Source: Wolfiporia cocos (lineage: Eukaryota; Basidiomycota; Agaricomycetes; Polyporales; Phaeolaceae). Taken from it: 64,000 bases of DNA. Position numbers and translations under genes: made by a program. Under the pieces are notes generated by a model. It searched no databases and was not told where the DNA came from. It saw only the letters and a program-made list of their open reading frames with translations. The stretch is taken from assembly GCA_029448655.1 (NCBI GenBank), contig JACCLO010000012.1:310001-374000 (forward strand). Reading direction: 5' to 3'. Positions 1-9,825 of the stretch are shown piece after piece (positions within the stretch are counted from its first letter, which is position 1; the number at the start of each line of letters is the position of its first letter).

Positions 1-1
1 C

Positions 2-1894
2 GCCGCACCGGCCCCCGCTGCGAACGGCACCGCCCTCAGCGCGCCTCCCACCCCCAACGGCGCCACGCTCCCCGTGCCCGCTCCGTCCATCCCGACGATC
101 CTCGAGAAGATCTACGCGCAGCGCATGCGCGACGTCGAGCGCGCCAAGTCCACCCCCGGCAGCACCCCGGCGGACATCGCCACGCTGCTCTCCCTGTCGC
201 TCGCGCCGCCCGCGATCTCCTTCCTCGGCGCGCTGCAGCCCTCGCCTGCCCGTCCCATGAAGCTCATGGCGGAGATCAAGCGCGCGAGCCCGTCCAAGGG
301 CGCGATCAACCTCGGCGCGAACGCTGCCGCGCAGGCCCTCACGTACGCGCTCGCGGGCGCAAGCGTGATCAGCGTGCTCACCGAGCCGACGTGGTTCAAG
401 GGCTCGCTCGAGGACATGCGCGCCGCCCGCACGGCCCTCGATTCCCTGTCCAGCCGCCCTGCCATCCTTCGCAAGGACTTTATCTTTGACGAGTACCAGA
501 TTGCCGAGGCCAGGCTGTATGGCGCGGACAGCGTGCTGCTGATCGTCGCGATGCTGACCGTGGAAAGGTTGTCCGCGCTTTACGCGTACGCGCGTGGCCT
601 GGGGATCGAGCCGCTCGTGGAGGTGAACAACGCGCGTGAGATGGGAGTTGCTCTGACCCTCGGTGCGCGCGTGATCGGCGTGAACAACCGCAACCTGCAC
701 GACTTTAACGTAGACATGGGCACAACGAGCCGCCTGGCGGAGATGACGCGCGAGAAGGGCGTGGTCCTCTGCGCACTCAGTGGCATCAGTGGGCCTGGTG
801 ACGTGAGGACCTACCGGGAGCAGGGCGTCGGCGCAGTGCTTGTCGGCGAGGCTCTGATGCGCGCACAGGACACGCGTGCCTTCATTCGGGAGCTGCTCGA
901 CTGGCCCGCGGACGAGAACGACATCGAGGAGAACGGAGATGCTACCCCGAACGGGGTACACGCCAAAGGAAAGAGGCGCGAGTGGGGCCCGCCGCTCGTC
1001 AAGATCTGCGGCATCCGCACAGAGGACGAGGCGCTGGGCGCGATGGACGCGGGCGCAGACATGCTCGGGCTCGTCTTCGTGCCCCATAGCCGCCGCCGCG
1101 TCTCCCTCGAGCAGGCACAGAAGATCTCCCTTGCCGTGCACGCCTCTCGCTTTGCGCGCCCCGTCCGTTCTGGCTCACCTCCGCCGCCATCCGCACGCTC
1201 CTCCGTGTTCCCCTCCACCCCCATCGCGACCCCTCCTGCTGCCGAGCGTACAACAGAAGACGAGAGCACGCGCCTCCCGTGGTTCGCGTCGCACGCGGTG
1301 CGTCTCGGACGCAGCGTCACAGAGAAAGGCAGCGAGTCGCCCGTGCGCCCGCTGCTCGTCGGCGTGTTCCAGGACCAGCCGCTCGCGGACGTGCTCCGCG
1401 CGGTGGACGTTGCGCAGCTCGACGCGGTGCAGCTGCACGGCCGCGAGCCTGCCGCGTGGGCGCGTGCGCTCCCCGTGCCCGTCATCCGTGCGTTCCACGT
1501 GCCCACAGGCGAGGAGGGCGAGAAGTGGGAGGAAGAGGACGGCCTGCGCGACATCACGCGTCCGGGGCTACACGCGTTCGTGCTGCTCGACGCGGTCGCG
1601 CCCGGGCGCACGGACGGGCTGAGCGGCGGTGCGGGCGTGAGCCTGGACTGGGCGCGCGCGCGGCGCATCGTCGAGCGCGGCGAGTTCCCGCTGCCCGGCG
1701 AGGGCGCAGTCGAGACGCGGACGACGCTTCCGTTGATCCTCGCAGGTGGGCTGAACGCCGACAACGTGAAGGACGCGGTGGATGCGGTGCGTCCGTGGGC
1801 GGTTGACGTGAGTGGTGGTGTGGAAGCCGAGGGGGGTCGCGCGAAGGACCTCGCGAAGGTGCGGGCGTTCGTGCGGGCAGCAAAGGGGCAGTGA
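2..1894 (+). CDS. TRP1/trpC-like: Trifunctional tryptophan biosynthesis protein, 3' part (IGPS + PRAI domains)
   Basis: The reading frame is already open at base 2, so the gene is cut by the window edge and the GTG at 74 is not a real start. Seen: an indole-3-glycerol-phosphate synthase domain (KRASPSKG from about 278, LRKDF from about 467, GVNNRNL near 680) followed by a phosphoribosylanthranilate isomerase domain (KICGIRT near 1000, LDAVQLHG near 1420, LAGGLN near 1740, VDVSGGVE near 1805). In fungi these two domains follow an N-terminal glutamine amidotransferase in one polypeptide; that part would lie left of base 1. The two domains catalyse successive cytosolic steps from anthranilate-derived intermediates to indole-glycerol phosphate. 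A low-complexity Ala/Pro linker (bases 2-85) precedes IGPS, and a Ser/Pro-rich insert of about 70 residues sits inside PRAI (1150-1340). No intron is seen. Family assignment is firm; the symbol follows fungal convention. Confidence 0.95.
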   Translation, partial: AAPAPAANGTALSAPPTPNGATLPVPAPSIPTILEKIYAQRMRDVERAKSTPGSTPADIATLLSLSLAPPAISFLGALQPSPARPMKLMAEIKRASPSKGAINLGANAAAQALTYALAGASVISVLTEPTWFKGSLEDMRAARTALDSLSSRPAILRKDFIFDEYQIAEARLYGADSVLLIVAMLTVERLSALYAYARGLGIEPLVEVNNAREMGVALTLGARVIGVNNRNLHDFNVDMGTTSRLAEMTREKGVVLCALSGISGPGDVRTYREQGVGAVLVGEALMRAQDTRAFIRELLDWPADENDIEENGDATPNGVHAKGKRREWGPPLVKICGIRTEDEALGAMDAGADMLGLVFVPHSRRRVSLEQAQKISLAVHASRFARPVRSGSPPPPSARSSVFPSTPIATPPAAERTTEDESTRLPWFASHAVRLGRSVTEKGSESPVRPLLVGVFQDQPLADVLRAVDVAQLDAVQLHGREPAAWARALPVPVIRAFHVPTGEEGEKWEEEDGLRDITRPGLHAFVLLDAVAPGRTDGLSGGAGVSLDWARARRIVERGEFPLPGEGAVETRTTLPLILAGGLNADNVKDAVDAVRPWAVDVSGGVEAEGGRAKDLAKVRAFVRAAKGQ

Positions 1895-2349
1895 TAGACG
1901 ACAGACCGTGTCACAAGTTATATGTCCTTGCTGTAATGCATGCGGTACATCGTGCAGCAACCCGCGGTTGCATCTTGCTTTCACAGAGCCTCCCTGTGTG
2001 CTTGTGGTCAGTGCGCTCTGGAAGGCGAAGTGAGCCGAGGAGCCCACGATCTGCGGTCTGCTCGAATCATTCCTGGTTACATACACACAGCTACCGCAGC
2101 GGTACGCCAGTGGGTGCGTGTTTGCCATCGTCGGGAGCAATCTCGCTTACAAGATCAGATGGCAGCGAGATTAGATCGTCGCATAATGCCTACAACAACG
2201 CAAGGCCGGTGCTGGACGTGTGCAGTGTAGAGGACGCATGCGACGCGTTAGTCATGACTGCAAGCGACCTGCAGATGGTCTCCTGCCAGGACCGTGTGGC
2301 ACGCGTCGGCGTATGGGCAGTGACATGACGTAGCCGTCAGTGCTGCACC
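1895..2349. other. Intergenic region between TRP1-like gene and the NTF2-like gene
   Basis: About 450 bp with only short shadow frames. It should hold the 3' UTR of the upstream gene and the promoter of the downstream gene. No RNA gene or repeat was recognised. Confidence 0.5.
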
Positions 2350-2357
2350 TATATAAG
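2350..2357 (+). promoter_or_regulatory. TATA box of the NTF2-like gene
   Basis: TATATAAG lies 94 bp upstream of the chosen ATG (2444) and only 37 bp upstream of an in-frame ATG at 2387. That spacing favours 2444 as the translation start. Confidence 0.6.
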
Positions 2358-2443
2358 ACCTCTTGCAGCGCATACACTCATCCTGCATGCTCTTTCTCCC
2401 CCGCATCGCTCCCGCCCTGCATTACGCACACCGCGCACGCGCA

Positions 2444-3185
2444 ATGTCGTCCAACTCCAAGCTAGGCAACCCTGCCTCTGCATCCCTCCCCACCGACGCA
2501 TCCCTCCCTGGCGAGCACTTCGAGGTCCGCCAGACGTCGTCCACCGCAGACTACCACCCGAACCCCGCCAACTCTCTCCCGCTCTCGCCCGCACGCCAGG
2601 CGCTCCTCGACGACATCATCGCGCTCTACTCGTGCCAGCCGACGCGCCGCCGCGTCGAGCGCTACACCCCCGACTGTGTCTACGACGACCAGTTTGTGTA
2701 TGCGAACGACCGGTACAAGATGGCCGGCCAGTGGTTCGCGCTCCCAAAGCTCTTCAAGGAGAGTCGCAACGAGGGATACGAGGTCGTCGTCAACGACCCC
2801 CTCCTCATCCAATTCAAGAACGAGCAGGTGGGCCCGCTGTCTCCGCTCACCGAAGAAATGTCACTGACTGTGCTTGCAGACTTGGGTCTTCCTCGGAGGC
2901 ATCAAGAGCACGACCATCAATGCCATCGTGTCGCTCTCGCTGGACCCTGCCACCGTCGACTCGGACTTTATCCGCGTCAAGTACCACAAGGACCAGGCAA
3001 ACGAAAAGGACTACTCGCACACCGGGCCCGGATTCGCGTTCAAAAAGTGGCAGGCGGACAAGGTCGCCGGCAGCATGGACTCAGAGGACGTCCAGGCATT
3101 CAAGGCAGACGCACGCGACGAGTACCACGAGGACGTGCGCACGTACAAGGATGGCAAGGCGGAAGCCCCCTTGAAGGAATTCTGA
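2444..3185 (+). CDS. NTF2/SnoaL-like fold protein, unknown function
   Basis: Two exons: 2444-2827 and 2880-3185, joined in phase 0 across a 52-nt GT-AG intron, giving 229 residues. The join reads NEQ|TWVFLGGIKS, a smooth beta-strand continuation, and removes the frame break seen in the unspliced frame. Residues about 50-170 (helix with LLDDIIALYSCQP, then YTPDCVYDDQF, then WFALPKLF) have the look of the NTF2/SnoaL cone fold used by many small fungal proteins; this is an inference from pattern. The C-terminus is charged (about 60 residues rich in Asp, Lys, Glu). An alternative start at 2387 would add 19 residues (MLFLPRIAPALHY...), which could resemble a targeting peptide, but the TATA spacing argues against it. 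Convergent with the lipase-like gene. No catalytic residues can be assigned. Confidence 0.75.
2828..2879 (+). other. Intron of the NTF2-like gene
   Basis: 52 nt, GTGGGC donor and TTGCAG acceptor. A branch-like CTGAC lies near 2864. Removal keeps one open frame through both exons. Confidence 0.8.
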
Positions 3186-3334
3186 TCCGTGTTCTGTATT
3201 GTTAGTCGGACGAACAGCGTGTAGCGATAGCGAGTGGCTTGACGATTATACGGATGTAAAATACAACAGCAGTTGGCTCTCAACCGTGCGCGATGAGGTA
3301 TATGCGATCCATCCAGCGTCCGTTACCAGTAAAC

Positions 3335-5074
3335 CTACCGGTCGTCTCCTCCCCACGCCGAAGTGGTTTCTGATACTGTTCCCAGCTCACCGTCCTCCTC
3401 AGCCCCGGGCACTCTCAGGAACAGCCCCGCATCCTCCTCCTTCCCACTCAGAGCCACCTCTTCGACTCCAACGCCACCAAACTCCTTCTCCCATATCGTC
3501 CAATCCACTCGCTCAGGGCCTACACACCACGCCTTGAGCGTCCCAAGCACCTCGGGGATCACGTCGACGTGCACATCCGCACCCCAGAGCACATCGAGAT
3601 GCTCGTAGCCGTGCAGGCGCCGCGCGCGTGTGTGAGCGGGAAGCTCGCGCAGCATAACGTCAATGTCCACGAGCGAGTCCTCGTCGCCATAGAGCAGCAG
3701 CACTGGCGCGCTGATGTTGCGTGTCGGAAAGCGCAACGGCGCGTATGACGTGACGCCAGCGCGTTTGCGCTTCGGGGCGGGGGCATCTGTCTGCGGTTGC
3801 GGCGGAGAAGGGGACGTTGACGCCGAAATCAAATGCGAGTGGGAGAGCGGCGTGGGCGGGTATTGCGTGCGGTCAAGGCGCTCGACGCGGCCGACGCGCA
3901 CCTCGTCGTCGTACATCGAGAACACGCCGGTACGCATGATCTGGAACCAGTGCACGACACTCTTGACGCTGCATGCGCTGTACAGGTGCGCGTATGCCGC
4001 ATGGCGCTGGTCGGCGCTGATGCGGCGGCACTGCCACTTGAAGAGGTACTTGAGGCTCGCGCTGATGAGCGCGCCAAAGAGCGGGGGGTAGAGCACCGCC
4101 TGCCACGCGTGCGCAGACGAGAGGATCGCGCGGCGGCCAAAGACGAGGAAGAGCAGCGCGGGCGAGGCCTTCATGAGCGCGTCGACGAGCGGGGGCGCGA
4201 GGCCCGCGGGGGACATGGCGGGCGCGAGGGCGAGGAACGCGTTCACGTTGTGGTTGAGCTCGTGGTTCACGCTGAGCGCGGCGAACGCCTGCGCGGTGCC
4301 CTGGCTGAAGCCGATGTAGCTGAGGCTCGGCTCGCCTGTGACGCGCAGGATGTACGCGATGCTTTCCGGGATGTCCGCCCAGGCGAACTCGTCGATGCTG
4401 TAGTCCCAGAACGCGTCCGACGAGGGCGGGTGGTGCACGGACTTGCGCGAGTACTTGTTCCCCCGGTTGTTGCCCAGCCAGACGTCAAACCCGAGCGCGG
4501 AGAGCGTCAGCGCGAGCGAGCGCGCGGGCGTCGTGAGGCACACCCACACCTCCGAGTTCATGAGCAGCCCGTGGTGCAGGTACACGACGGGCGCGCTCGG
4601 GCGAGTCCTGGTGGCCGCGGGGGCGCTGGTGGACCACGCGCGGGGCGGGATACGGTGCAGCCCGAGGAGGTACCCGTCCGACGTGCGTACGACGTGTTCC
4701 TCGTACGCGACGCCGGACAGATCACACAGCGCGCCAAAGTCGGGGGCGCGCCGAATGCGCTCCGCGTGTCGCATGTGCTCCCGCTCCTCCCTCTCTGTAC
4801 GGTCGCGCTCCGTCTCTCTCTCATGGCGGTGTACGTGCGGATCTCCGGGCTTGAGTGTCCCCGCACGAGCGCGTCGCGAGCGGCGGGGGACGGGAGGACC
4901 GACGAGGGCATCGAAGAGCTCGCGCGAGCGGGCGTAGAACCAGCGGATGACGCCGGTGGGCAGGAGGGCGACGACGCGGGTGAGGACAGTTTCGAGCAGG
5001 AGGAGGGCGGTGCCGAGGAGCACGGCGGTGTACTCGCGCGGGGTGAGGCGGCCGAGCAGTGGAATGTATGGCAT
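3335..5074 (-). CDS. Membrane-anchored acid-lipase family / steryl ester hydrolase-like protein
   Basis: Single-exon frame of 579 residues. A hydrophobic segment at residues about 15-46 (LLGTALLLLETVLTRVVALL) suggests an N-terminal membrane anchor, followed by a basic, charged linker (65-110). The alpha/beta-hydrolase lipase domain starts with the family's N-terminal motif around residues 118-145 (LSGVAYEEHVVRTSDGYLLGLHRI). Catalytic features visible: the oxyanion HHG at 167-169, nucleophile Ser257 in GFSQG, candidate acid Asp in LLYGDEDSLVD (461-470) and His492 in GYEHLDVLWG. The length matches yeast Tgl1/Yeh1/Yeh2 steryl ester hydrolases (roughly 540-580 residues), which act at lipid droplets or the plasma membrane. 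Substrate is inferred from family, not shown. A low-complexity insert (residues 405-445) separates Ser from Asp. Divergent from the ferredoxin gene (251 bp between start codons) and convergent with the NTF2-like gene (149 bp between stops). Confidence 0.88.
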   Translation of the reverse strand: MPYIPLLGRLTPREYTAVLLGTALLLLETVLTRVVALLPTGVIRWFYARSRELFDALVGPPVPRRSRRARAGTLKPGDPHVHRHERETERDRTEREEREHMRHAERIRRAPDFGALCDLSGVAYEEHVVRTSDGYLLGLHRIPPRAWSTSAPAATRTRPSAPVVYLHHGLLMNSEVWVCLTTPARSLALTLSALGFDVWLGNNRGNKYSRKSVHHPPSSDAFWDYSIDEFAWADIPESIAYILRVTGEPSLSYIGFSQGTAQAFAALSVNHELNHNVNAFLALAPAMSPAGLAPPLVDALMKASPALLFLVFGRRAILSSAHAWQAVLYPPLFGALISASLKYLFKWQCRRISADQRHAAYAHLYSACSVKSVVHWFQIMRTGVFSMYDDEVRVGRVERLDRTQYPPTPLSHSHLISASTSPSPPQPQTDAPAPKRKRAGVTSYAPLRFPTRNISAPVLLLYGDEDSLVDIDVMLRELPAHTRARRLHGYEHLDVLWGADVHVDVIPEVLGTLKAWCVGPERVDWTIWEKEFGGVGVEEVALSGKEEDAGLFLRVPGAEEDGELGTVSETTSAWGGDDR

Positions 5075-5325
5075 GGGTATAGATGTAAGAGCTGGCCGCC
5101 AACTGTGATTTTCCCATTTGAAAGCCGTGCCGGGTCGTCATCGGCATCCCCGTTATGGCAGCAGGGCATCTGCGCTTACAATCCTCCTTGCACTTCTGCG
5201 CTGACCTCTGCAGCAAATTCGCCCTGTCCCATAGGCTGCCACTGCTGCCGTCCGCGTGCAGCACCATCCTGCGTGCTCTGCACAAAAGCCGCGTTCATTC
5301 ATTCGCCCTGTCACTCGGTACCACC
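5075..5325. promoter_or_regulatory. Divergent promoter region (lipase-like / ferredoxin)
   Basis: 251 bp lie between the two divergent start codons, so both core promoters should be here. No convincing TATA box was seen; the tract near 5220-5280 is rich in GCTGC and CTGC. Confidence 0.5.
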
Positions 5326-6206
5326 ATGTTCTTTCATCTCGCCCGAGGCTGTCTGCACAACGTAGCAAATACTCGACTATCTGGTGCTTGTCGACGTCCG
5401 CGTTCCGTGCGGACCTTTTCTTCCCCTACGTTCTCTTCTGTCTCGTCACATCGGCATCAGCCACCACTGTGTAGACCCGGGCTCATCGAGACTCGCAGCG
5501 CGTATCATTCAAGCGCTGGTGAGTAGACCCAAATTGTTTCAGTTCGAGCCCATCAGCCAACGGCCGGCCCGCGTCTGCTCAGTCCGCAATCATGGGAGTA
5601 TTACACGGCCCGCCCCGGGCACAGGGTATGCTTTGCTTTCAGCCCAGCCGCAGGTCGGGCACTGACAGCTTCCTATGTTTCCGCTGCAGGATCAAGCTCC
5701 ATTTCAAGGACTCGAAGGGAAGTCACTTGAAGACTGTCGAGGTCAACGAAGGTGACGATATTCTGAGCATTGCGCATGAGCATGACATCGACCTTGAAGG
5801 CAAGCACTTGTTTGAAGGGCGTTGTCAGTTAGCTGACCTTTGCGATCCAGGCGCATGTGAGGGATCGGTAGCTTGCTCGACATGTCATGTTATTCTCTCA
5901 CCCGAGCACTATGATCTCCTTCCTGAGCCCGAGGTCAGTGCCCAGTAGTATTATGGGGCCAGAATCTCATTGCACATCCCCACGTTAGGACGACGAAAAT
6001 GACATGCTCGACATGGCGTTTGGCTTGACCGACACATCGCGATTGGGGTGTCAAGTGAAGATCACCCGCGAGCTCGATGGCATGACGGCGACGCTGCCTA
6101 GCGCCACACGGAATATGTTCGTTGACGGTAAGCAACGCCCCTTCTGCCGGGACGGGCCCGGAAATTGCTCACATTATGTCCAGGGAAGAAGCCCACACAC
6201 CATTAG
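5326..6206 (+). CDS. YAH1-like: Mitochondrial [2Fe-2S] ferredoxin (adrenodoxin type)
   Basis: Six exons: 5326-5518, 5583-5625, 5690-5799, 5851-5933, 5989-6127, 6184-6206; 591 nt, 196 residues. The N-terminus ([17 protein letters not shown]...) is Arg/Ser-rich without acids, like a mitochondrial presequence. The mature domain reads [10 protein letters not shown]..., [20 protein letters not shown] and SRLGCQVK, giving the four cluster ligands as C-x5-C-x2-C plus a distal Cys. It ends VDGKKPTHH. Such ferredoxins pass electrons from ferredoxin reductase to Fe-S cluster assembly and haem A synthesis in the matrix. The acceptor of intron 1 is at 5582: using it instead of the nearer AG at 5542 restores the frame ([19 protein letters not shown]). 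Intron 3 is a GC-AG intron. The 3' end faces the ETF-QO gene. Confidence 0.92.
5800..5850 (+). other. GC-AG intron 3 of the ferredoxin gene
   Basis: 51 nt with donor GCAAGC and acceptor CCAG. Its length is a multiple of three and it has no in-frame stop, so retention would insert 17 residues just before the first cluster cysteine. Conservation of LEG|ACEGS in this family supports splicing it out. Confidence 0.8.
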
Positions 6207-6458
6207 CAGCAGAGTGTGGCAGCTCGCTCGCAATCGATATGTTCAACCTCATCTCGCACACATCCTGCGTCAGGACAGTCGCATTGCCACATAACACACT
6301 GTTTAAGCCGGCCTTCCTGCTATACAATGAAGGCGCAATTTATGCGTGTTATGCGTGCATTGCGGCCCGACGATGCAGAGTCCTGTCAGGCAGAGCTACA
6401 TGCACTTCGTCATAGATGATAATTGTACAAAGGCTAACGGTAGGAACAATGTCTAACT
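6207..6458. other. Convergent intergenic region
   Basis: 252 bp between the ferredoxin stop and the ETF-QO stop. It holds both 3' UTRs; nothing else recognised. Confidence 0.5.
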
Positions 6459-6469
6459 TCATGTGATGG
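6459..6469 (-). other. 11-nt terminal coding exon of ETF-QO
   Basis: Splicing from the GTGAGC donor (intron 6470-6531) gives TAC A|CC ATC ACA TGA, i.e. the ending KYTIT, as expected for fungal ETF-QO. Reading through instead adds a 32-residue tail (from SEPLGFF) that does not fit the family. Confidence 0.8.
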
Positions 6470-8602
6470 CTGGTTGAGAGAAATTGGGTAAGCACCGTGC
6501 GGAAGATCATCAAAAAAACCGAGTGGCTCACTGTACTTCGGGCCTCCTCCACCTTCAGGTACAGTCCAAGTAATGTCTTGAGTCGGCACCTTGATATCGC
6601 ACAGCTTGCAGTGGATACAGTTCTGGTTGAATCCAGTCATCCAACGTTCGCCCTCGATCAAGGTGCAAATCCTACTTGTGAATTGATGACAAGTTTCTTG
6701 CCTCCCCATCCCTCCGTCGCCCCGCCCTCGGTTTCACTCGCAGGAGCACCGGATTCATCCTCAACGTACTCATACACCTGGGCCGGACATGCGCGGCCGA
6801 GCAGTCCCGCATACTCGGAGACGTTGACTCGCACATGTTCCTTGCGCACCTTGGCGCTTTCTTCCCACTTCTCGGGTTTCGGCCCTTCGGTCTTCGCAGT
6901 ACCTTCCGCGCCTGCAGGGTTAGCAACATCGTCATAGCTCCGTACCCGCAGGTGGACTGGCTGATCCTCTGCATGGTTCGTTCCGGTAAGCGCGAGACTC
7001 GTAAGGAGGTCCGTCGACAGTGGTGGCTCGAATGGCGGGTACTCGATGGGCGTGCAATCGCTCGCGCGTTGCGTATGTGCAGCGTCTGATTTCTGCGAGC
7101 TGTTCCGGAACGTCCATGGCGTGCGTCCGCGTAAGAGGAGTGTGTCTATACCCGAATACGCAATCCCGCCCCAGATCCCCAGAGGCGTGTTGAACGACGG
7201 GCGCACGTTCCGCACCTCATACAAATCAGAGTAAACCCAGCTGGTCCGCAATGCAGTTTCGTATTTACTCATATCTGCGGGCGGTGCATTCTCAGATGCT
7301 GCATCAGAAGCCTCGTCCTGTGCAGAAATGACATCGTAGGCGGCCTCTGCGGCGAGCATGCCACTCTTCATTGCGTTGTGCGTGCCCTTGATTTTCGCGA
7401 CGTTCACGAAACCGGCGGAGCAGCCAATCAGCGCCCCACCGGGGAAGTGAAGCTGAGGCACGGACTGCAATCCACCCTCGTTAATTGTCCGCGCGCCGTA
7501 TGCGATTCGCGTAGAGTCGCCTGAGAGCAATTGTCGGAAATAAGGGTGGTGTTTCATGCGCTGCAGCGATGTATTGTATCAGCAAATTCCTGCCTTGATT
7601 CGTCGTGAGCAGCATACCTGGAACTCCCTGTAGGGGCTTAGGTAGGGATTTGAATAGTCCAGGCCGATGACAAGACCAAGGCTAACGAGTTCATCTGCCA
7701 TATGATATACCCATCCACCGCCGTACGTTTTCCAGTCGAGCGGCCATCCCATAGTGTGTACAACTTCGCCTGCATGGTATTGTGAGGGGTCCACGCGCCA
7801 TACCTCTTTCACACCGATCCCGTAGGTCTGCGGGTCGCGGCCTTGCCGCAGACGAAAACGCCGGATAGCCTCCTTGGACAGTGAGCCATGTGCGCCCTCG
7901 GCAAGGAGGGTTAGACGAGCACGAAACTCCATCCCGGGTTCAAAAGTCTCTTTCATGCGACCCGAGCGGTCAAGGCCGACCTCGTTCGTGAGTACTCCTC
8001 TCACGCTACGCCCGTCCTCGCTGTACACAAGCCCAGCTCCGGCGAAGCCAGGATAGACCTCGACACCAAGCTCTTCGGCAATAGCGCCGAGCCATGCAGT
8101 GAAGCGCGAGAGGGAGACGATGTATGTACCCATTTTGGCCATCTGCGGGGGCTGGGGGATGCGCACTGAGTGCGATTTGGTGAAAAAGCGCATAGAGGTG
8201 TGGCGTGTGGGCTGAGTGAGAGGATGGTCGGAACGATTCTGCCAGTCAGGGAGGAGTTCATTGAGCGCACGAGGCTCGATGACAGCTCCAGAGAGGATAT
8301 GCGAGCCTGCATGAGAGGATGAGAGGAGATACCGCGGTAAAGACGTCTTTGTGAATCACACCTATTTCAGCACCTTTCTCCAGGACGACTACGCGTAGCT
8401 CTCTCCCCTTCTCTTGCTCGAGCTGCTTGAGACGAATCGCCGCACTGAGCCCCGCAGGCCCGCCGCCGACAATACAGACGTCGACCTCATCAGAAACGCG
8501 TTCAGCTGCGCTTGGGTCAAACAGCTCGCGCTGAGAGCGCGCAATGGATACGTGAAACGAGCGTGCACATCGATGAGAGAGCCGGACAGTGCGTCGGAGC
8601 AT
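6459..8602 (-). CDS. ETFDH/CIR2-like: Electron transfer flavoprotein-ubiquinone oxidoreductase (ETF-QO)
   Basis: Five exons on the minus strand, in coding order 8602-8362, 8306-7618, 7560-6676, 6622-6532, 6469-6459; 1,917 nt, 638 residues. All introns are GT-AG (53-62 nt). N-terminus [19 protein letters not shown] is a likely mitochondrial presequence. FAD-binding [13 protein letters not shown] follows at about residue 47. The join [14 protein letters not shown] restores the family's conserved segment. The C-terminal 4Fe-4S ligands are one Cys in GRACPAQVY and the CIHCKLCD motif. The last exon codes only the final residues: the chain ends GGGGPKYTIT after splicing to an 11-nt exon. The enzyme sits on the inner mitochondrial membrane and passes electrons from ETF (fatty acid and amino acid oxidation) to ubiquinone. 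The MULE at 8663 lies 60 bp upstream of the ATG. Confidence 0.93.
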
Positions 8603-8653
8603 GTGAGCGCAAGGACGAGGAGAGGCAGACTCGACTCACACCCAACGGGAGCA

Positions 8654-8662
8654 CGCGAATAT
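8654..8662. repeat. Target site duplication of the MULE, left copy
   Basis: CGCGAATAT, repeated exactly at 9951-9959 on the other side of the element. A 9-bp duplication is the hallmark of Mutator-superfamily insertion. Confidence 0.93.
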
Positions 8663-8787
8663 ACTTGAGGTTAATTACCCAGCGGGTTTGCGTAGATGCA
8701 AGCGCTGAGGATCACGTGGATTTCACATGCACACTGACGCGTCGGCCAGCGGCGGGCGTCTCTGCGTGCCCCTTCGACGAAAGTTGA
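8663..8787 (+). repeat. MULE left terminal inverted repeat
   Basis: Reverse complement of 9826-9950. The outermost ~65 bp match almost exactly; the inner part carries substitutions and small indels (8726-8738 differs most). Confidence 0.9.
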
Positions 8788-8891
8788 AGGCCACGGCACT
8801 GTGGAAGCTTATCGAGGCAAGATAGACAGACTATATAGTGAATTGCTTGTATCGCTCATTGATATCTGTATTCAAGATGTAGGAAACTCTG

Positions 8892-9825
8892 TTAAATACA
8901 GTACTTGTAGCCAATAACATTTGTGGCTAGGGGTTGTTGGCGAGTAGTTGAGTTCGTGATGGGCATTGTACGACGCTGTTCGTGGCGACGGATATCACTT
9001 TCCCAGCGGATAAGTGGTTTCATTATATGTGCTGCATTCTTGAACCACCGTGGCTCCGCGCGATCTTGTTGGTCCTCAAGGATGCACAATGATCGCCGTA
9101 GAACTGCAATTAAGTGGTCTACGTCGATTTCATCTTCGTCGTCAAGCTGAAAATTTTGAAATCTTAGTATAGAGTAGTGTGATCAAGTAGGATGCTTACT
9201 GCGAAGCCCCCGTTACCTCCCGCACGTGTTCGCATCAGACCATCTCTTCCTGTTGGCGGAGGCCTTGACGGCGAAGACAGAATCTGCAAAAATTCTAAGT
9301 CAACAACGACATCAGCATTCAAATGGAAATACCAACACTGGCTGTAGGTTCTGCATCTGATTCTGTACTGCATACCATAGTTAACAGTGGCACAGTGCTT
9401 GCCTGAGGCATGCGAGCATGCCAGGCATATGGTGCCGGCTCCTCGGGTGGCAGAGCAACAATCCCCTCAATTGGAACGGTGTAGAATGAAGGAATATGAA
9501 ATCTAACAGCAGAAGCCCACCAATGAGCAGGCAGAGGCCCGGTGTTTTGTACGAGATGTTTGCACAGGAGGTATGAGTGATATTTCTGGGCCCCACAGTC
9601 ACATGTCCACCGTGAAACATCTGTAACATACACACCATTGATGGGAACTGTTAGCAGACGTTCCCAGGAACGCTTGAATGCTTCCTGTGAATGTGTGAGG
9701 CCCTGTGATCGACCCGCACGCGGAGGAATGATAAGCCGGGCGAGTGTTAAGCGATAGGGAGGTAGTGCCTTAGTTATGACTGCGTAGACAGCAAGATCGA
9801 CCGGAGGGTCGGCCGAAGACTTCAA
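8892..9825 (-). pseudogene. C-terminal remnant of MULE transposase with SWIM zinc finger
   Basis: Three exons in coding order 9825-9376, 9283-9200, 9146-8892 joined by GT-AG introns of 92 and 53 nt, all phase 0; about 262 residues remain. The SWIM motif is intact: WTCDCGAQKYHSYLLCKH fits C-x-C-x10-C-x-H. SWIM fingers occur C-terminal to the DDE domain in MULE transposases. There is no ATG: upstream of TTG (9823-9825) one codon precedes an in-frame TAA in the terminal repeat, so the 5' part was lost by internal deletion. The reading frame and splice sites look intact, consistent with recent mobilisation in trans by a full-length relative. Confidence 0.82.

Noticed and set aside
811..1914. 367-codon minus-strand open frame
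   Set aside because: Antisense shadow of the IGPS/PRAI coding region, Ser/Arg/Pro-rich.
3833..5365. 510-codon plus-strand open frame
   Set aside because: It lies antisense to the lipase-like gene, is Arg/Glu-rich low-complexity and shows no domain; a GC-rich shadow.
5519..5582. Apparent frameshift between ferredoxin exons 1 and 2
   Set aside because: Disappears when the acceptor at 5582 is used instead of the AG at 5542.
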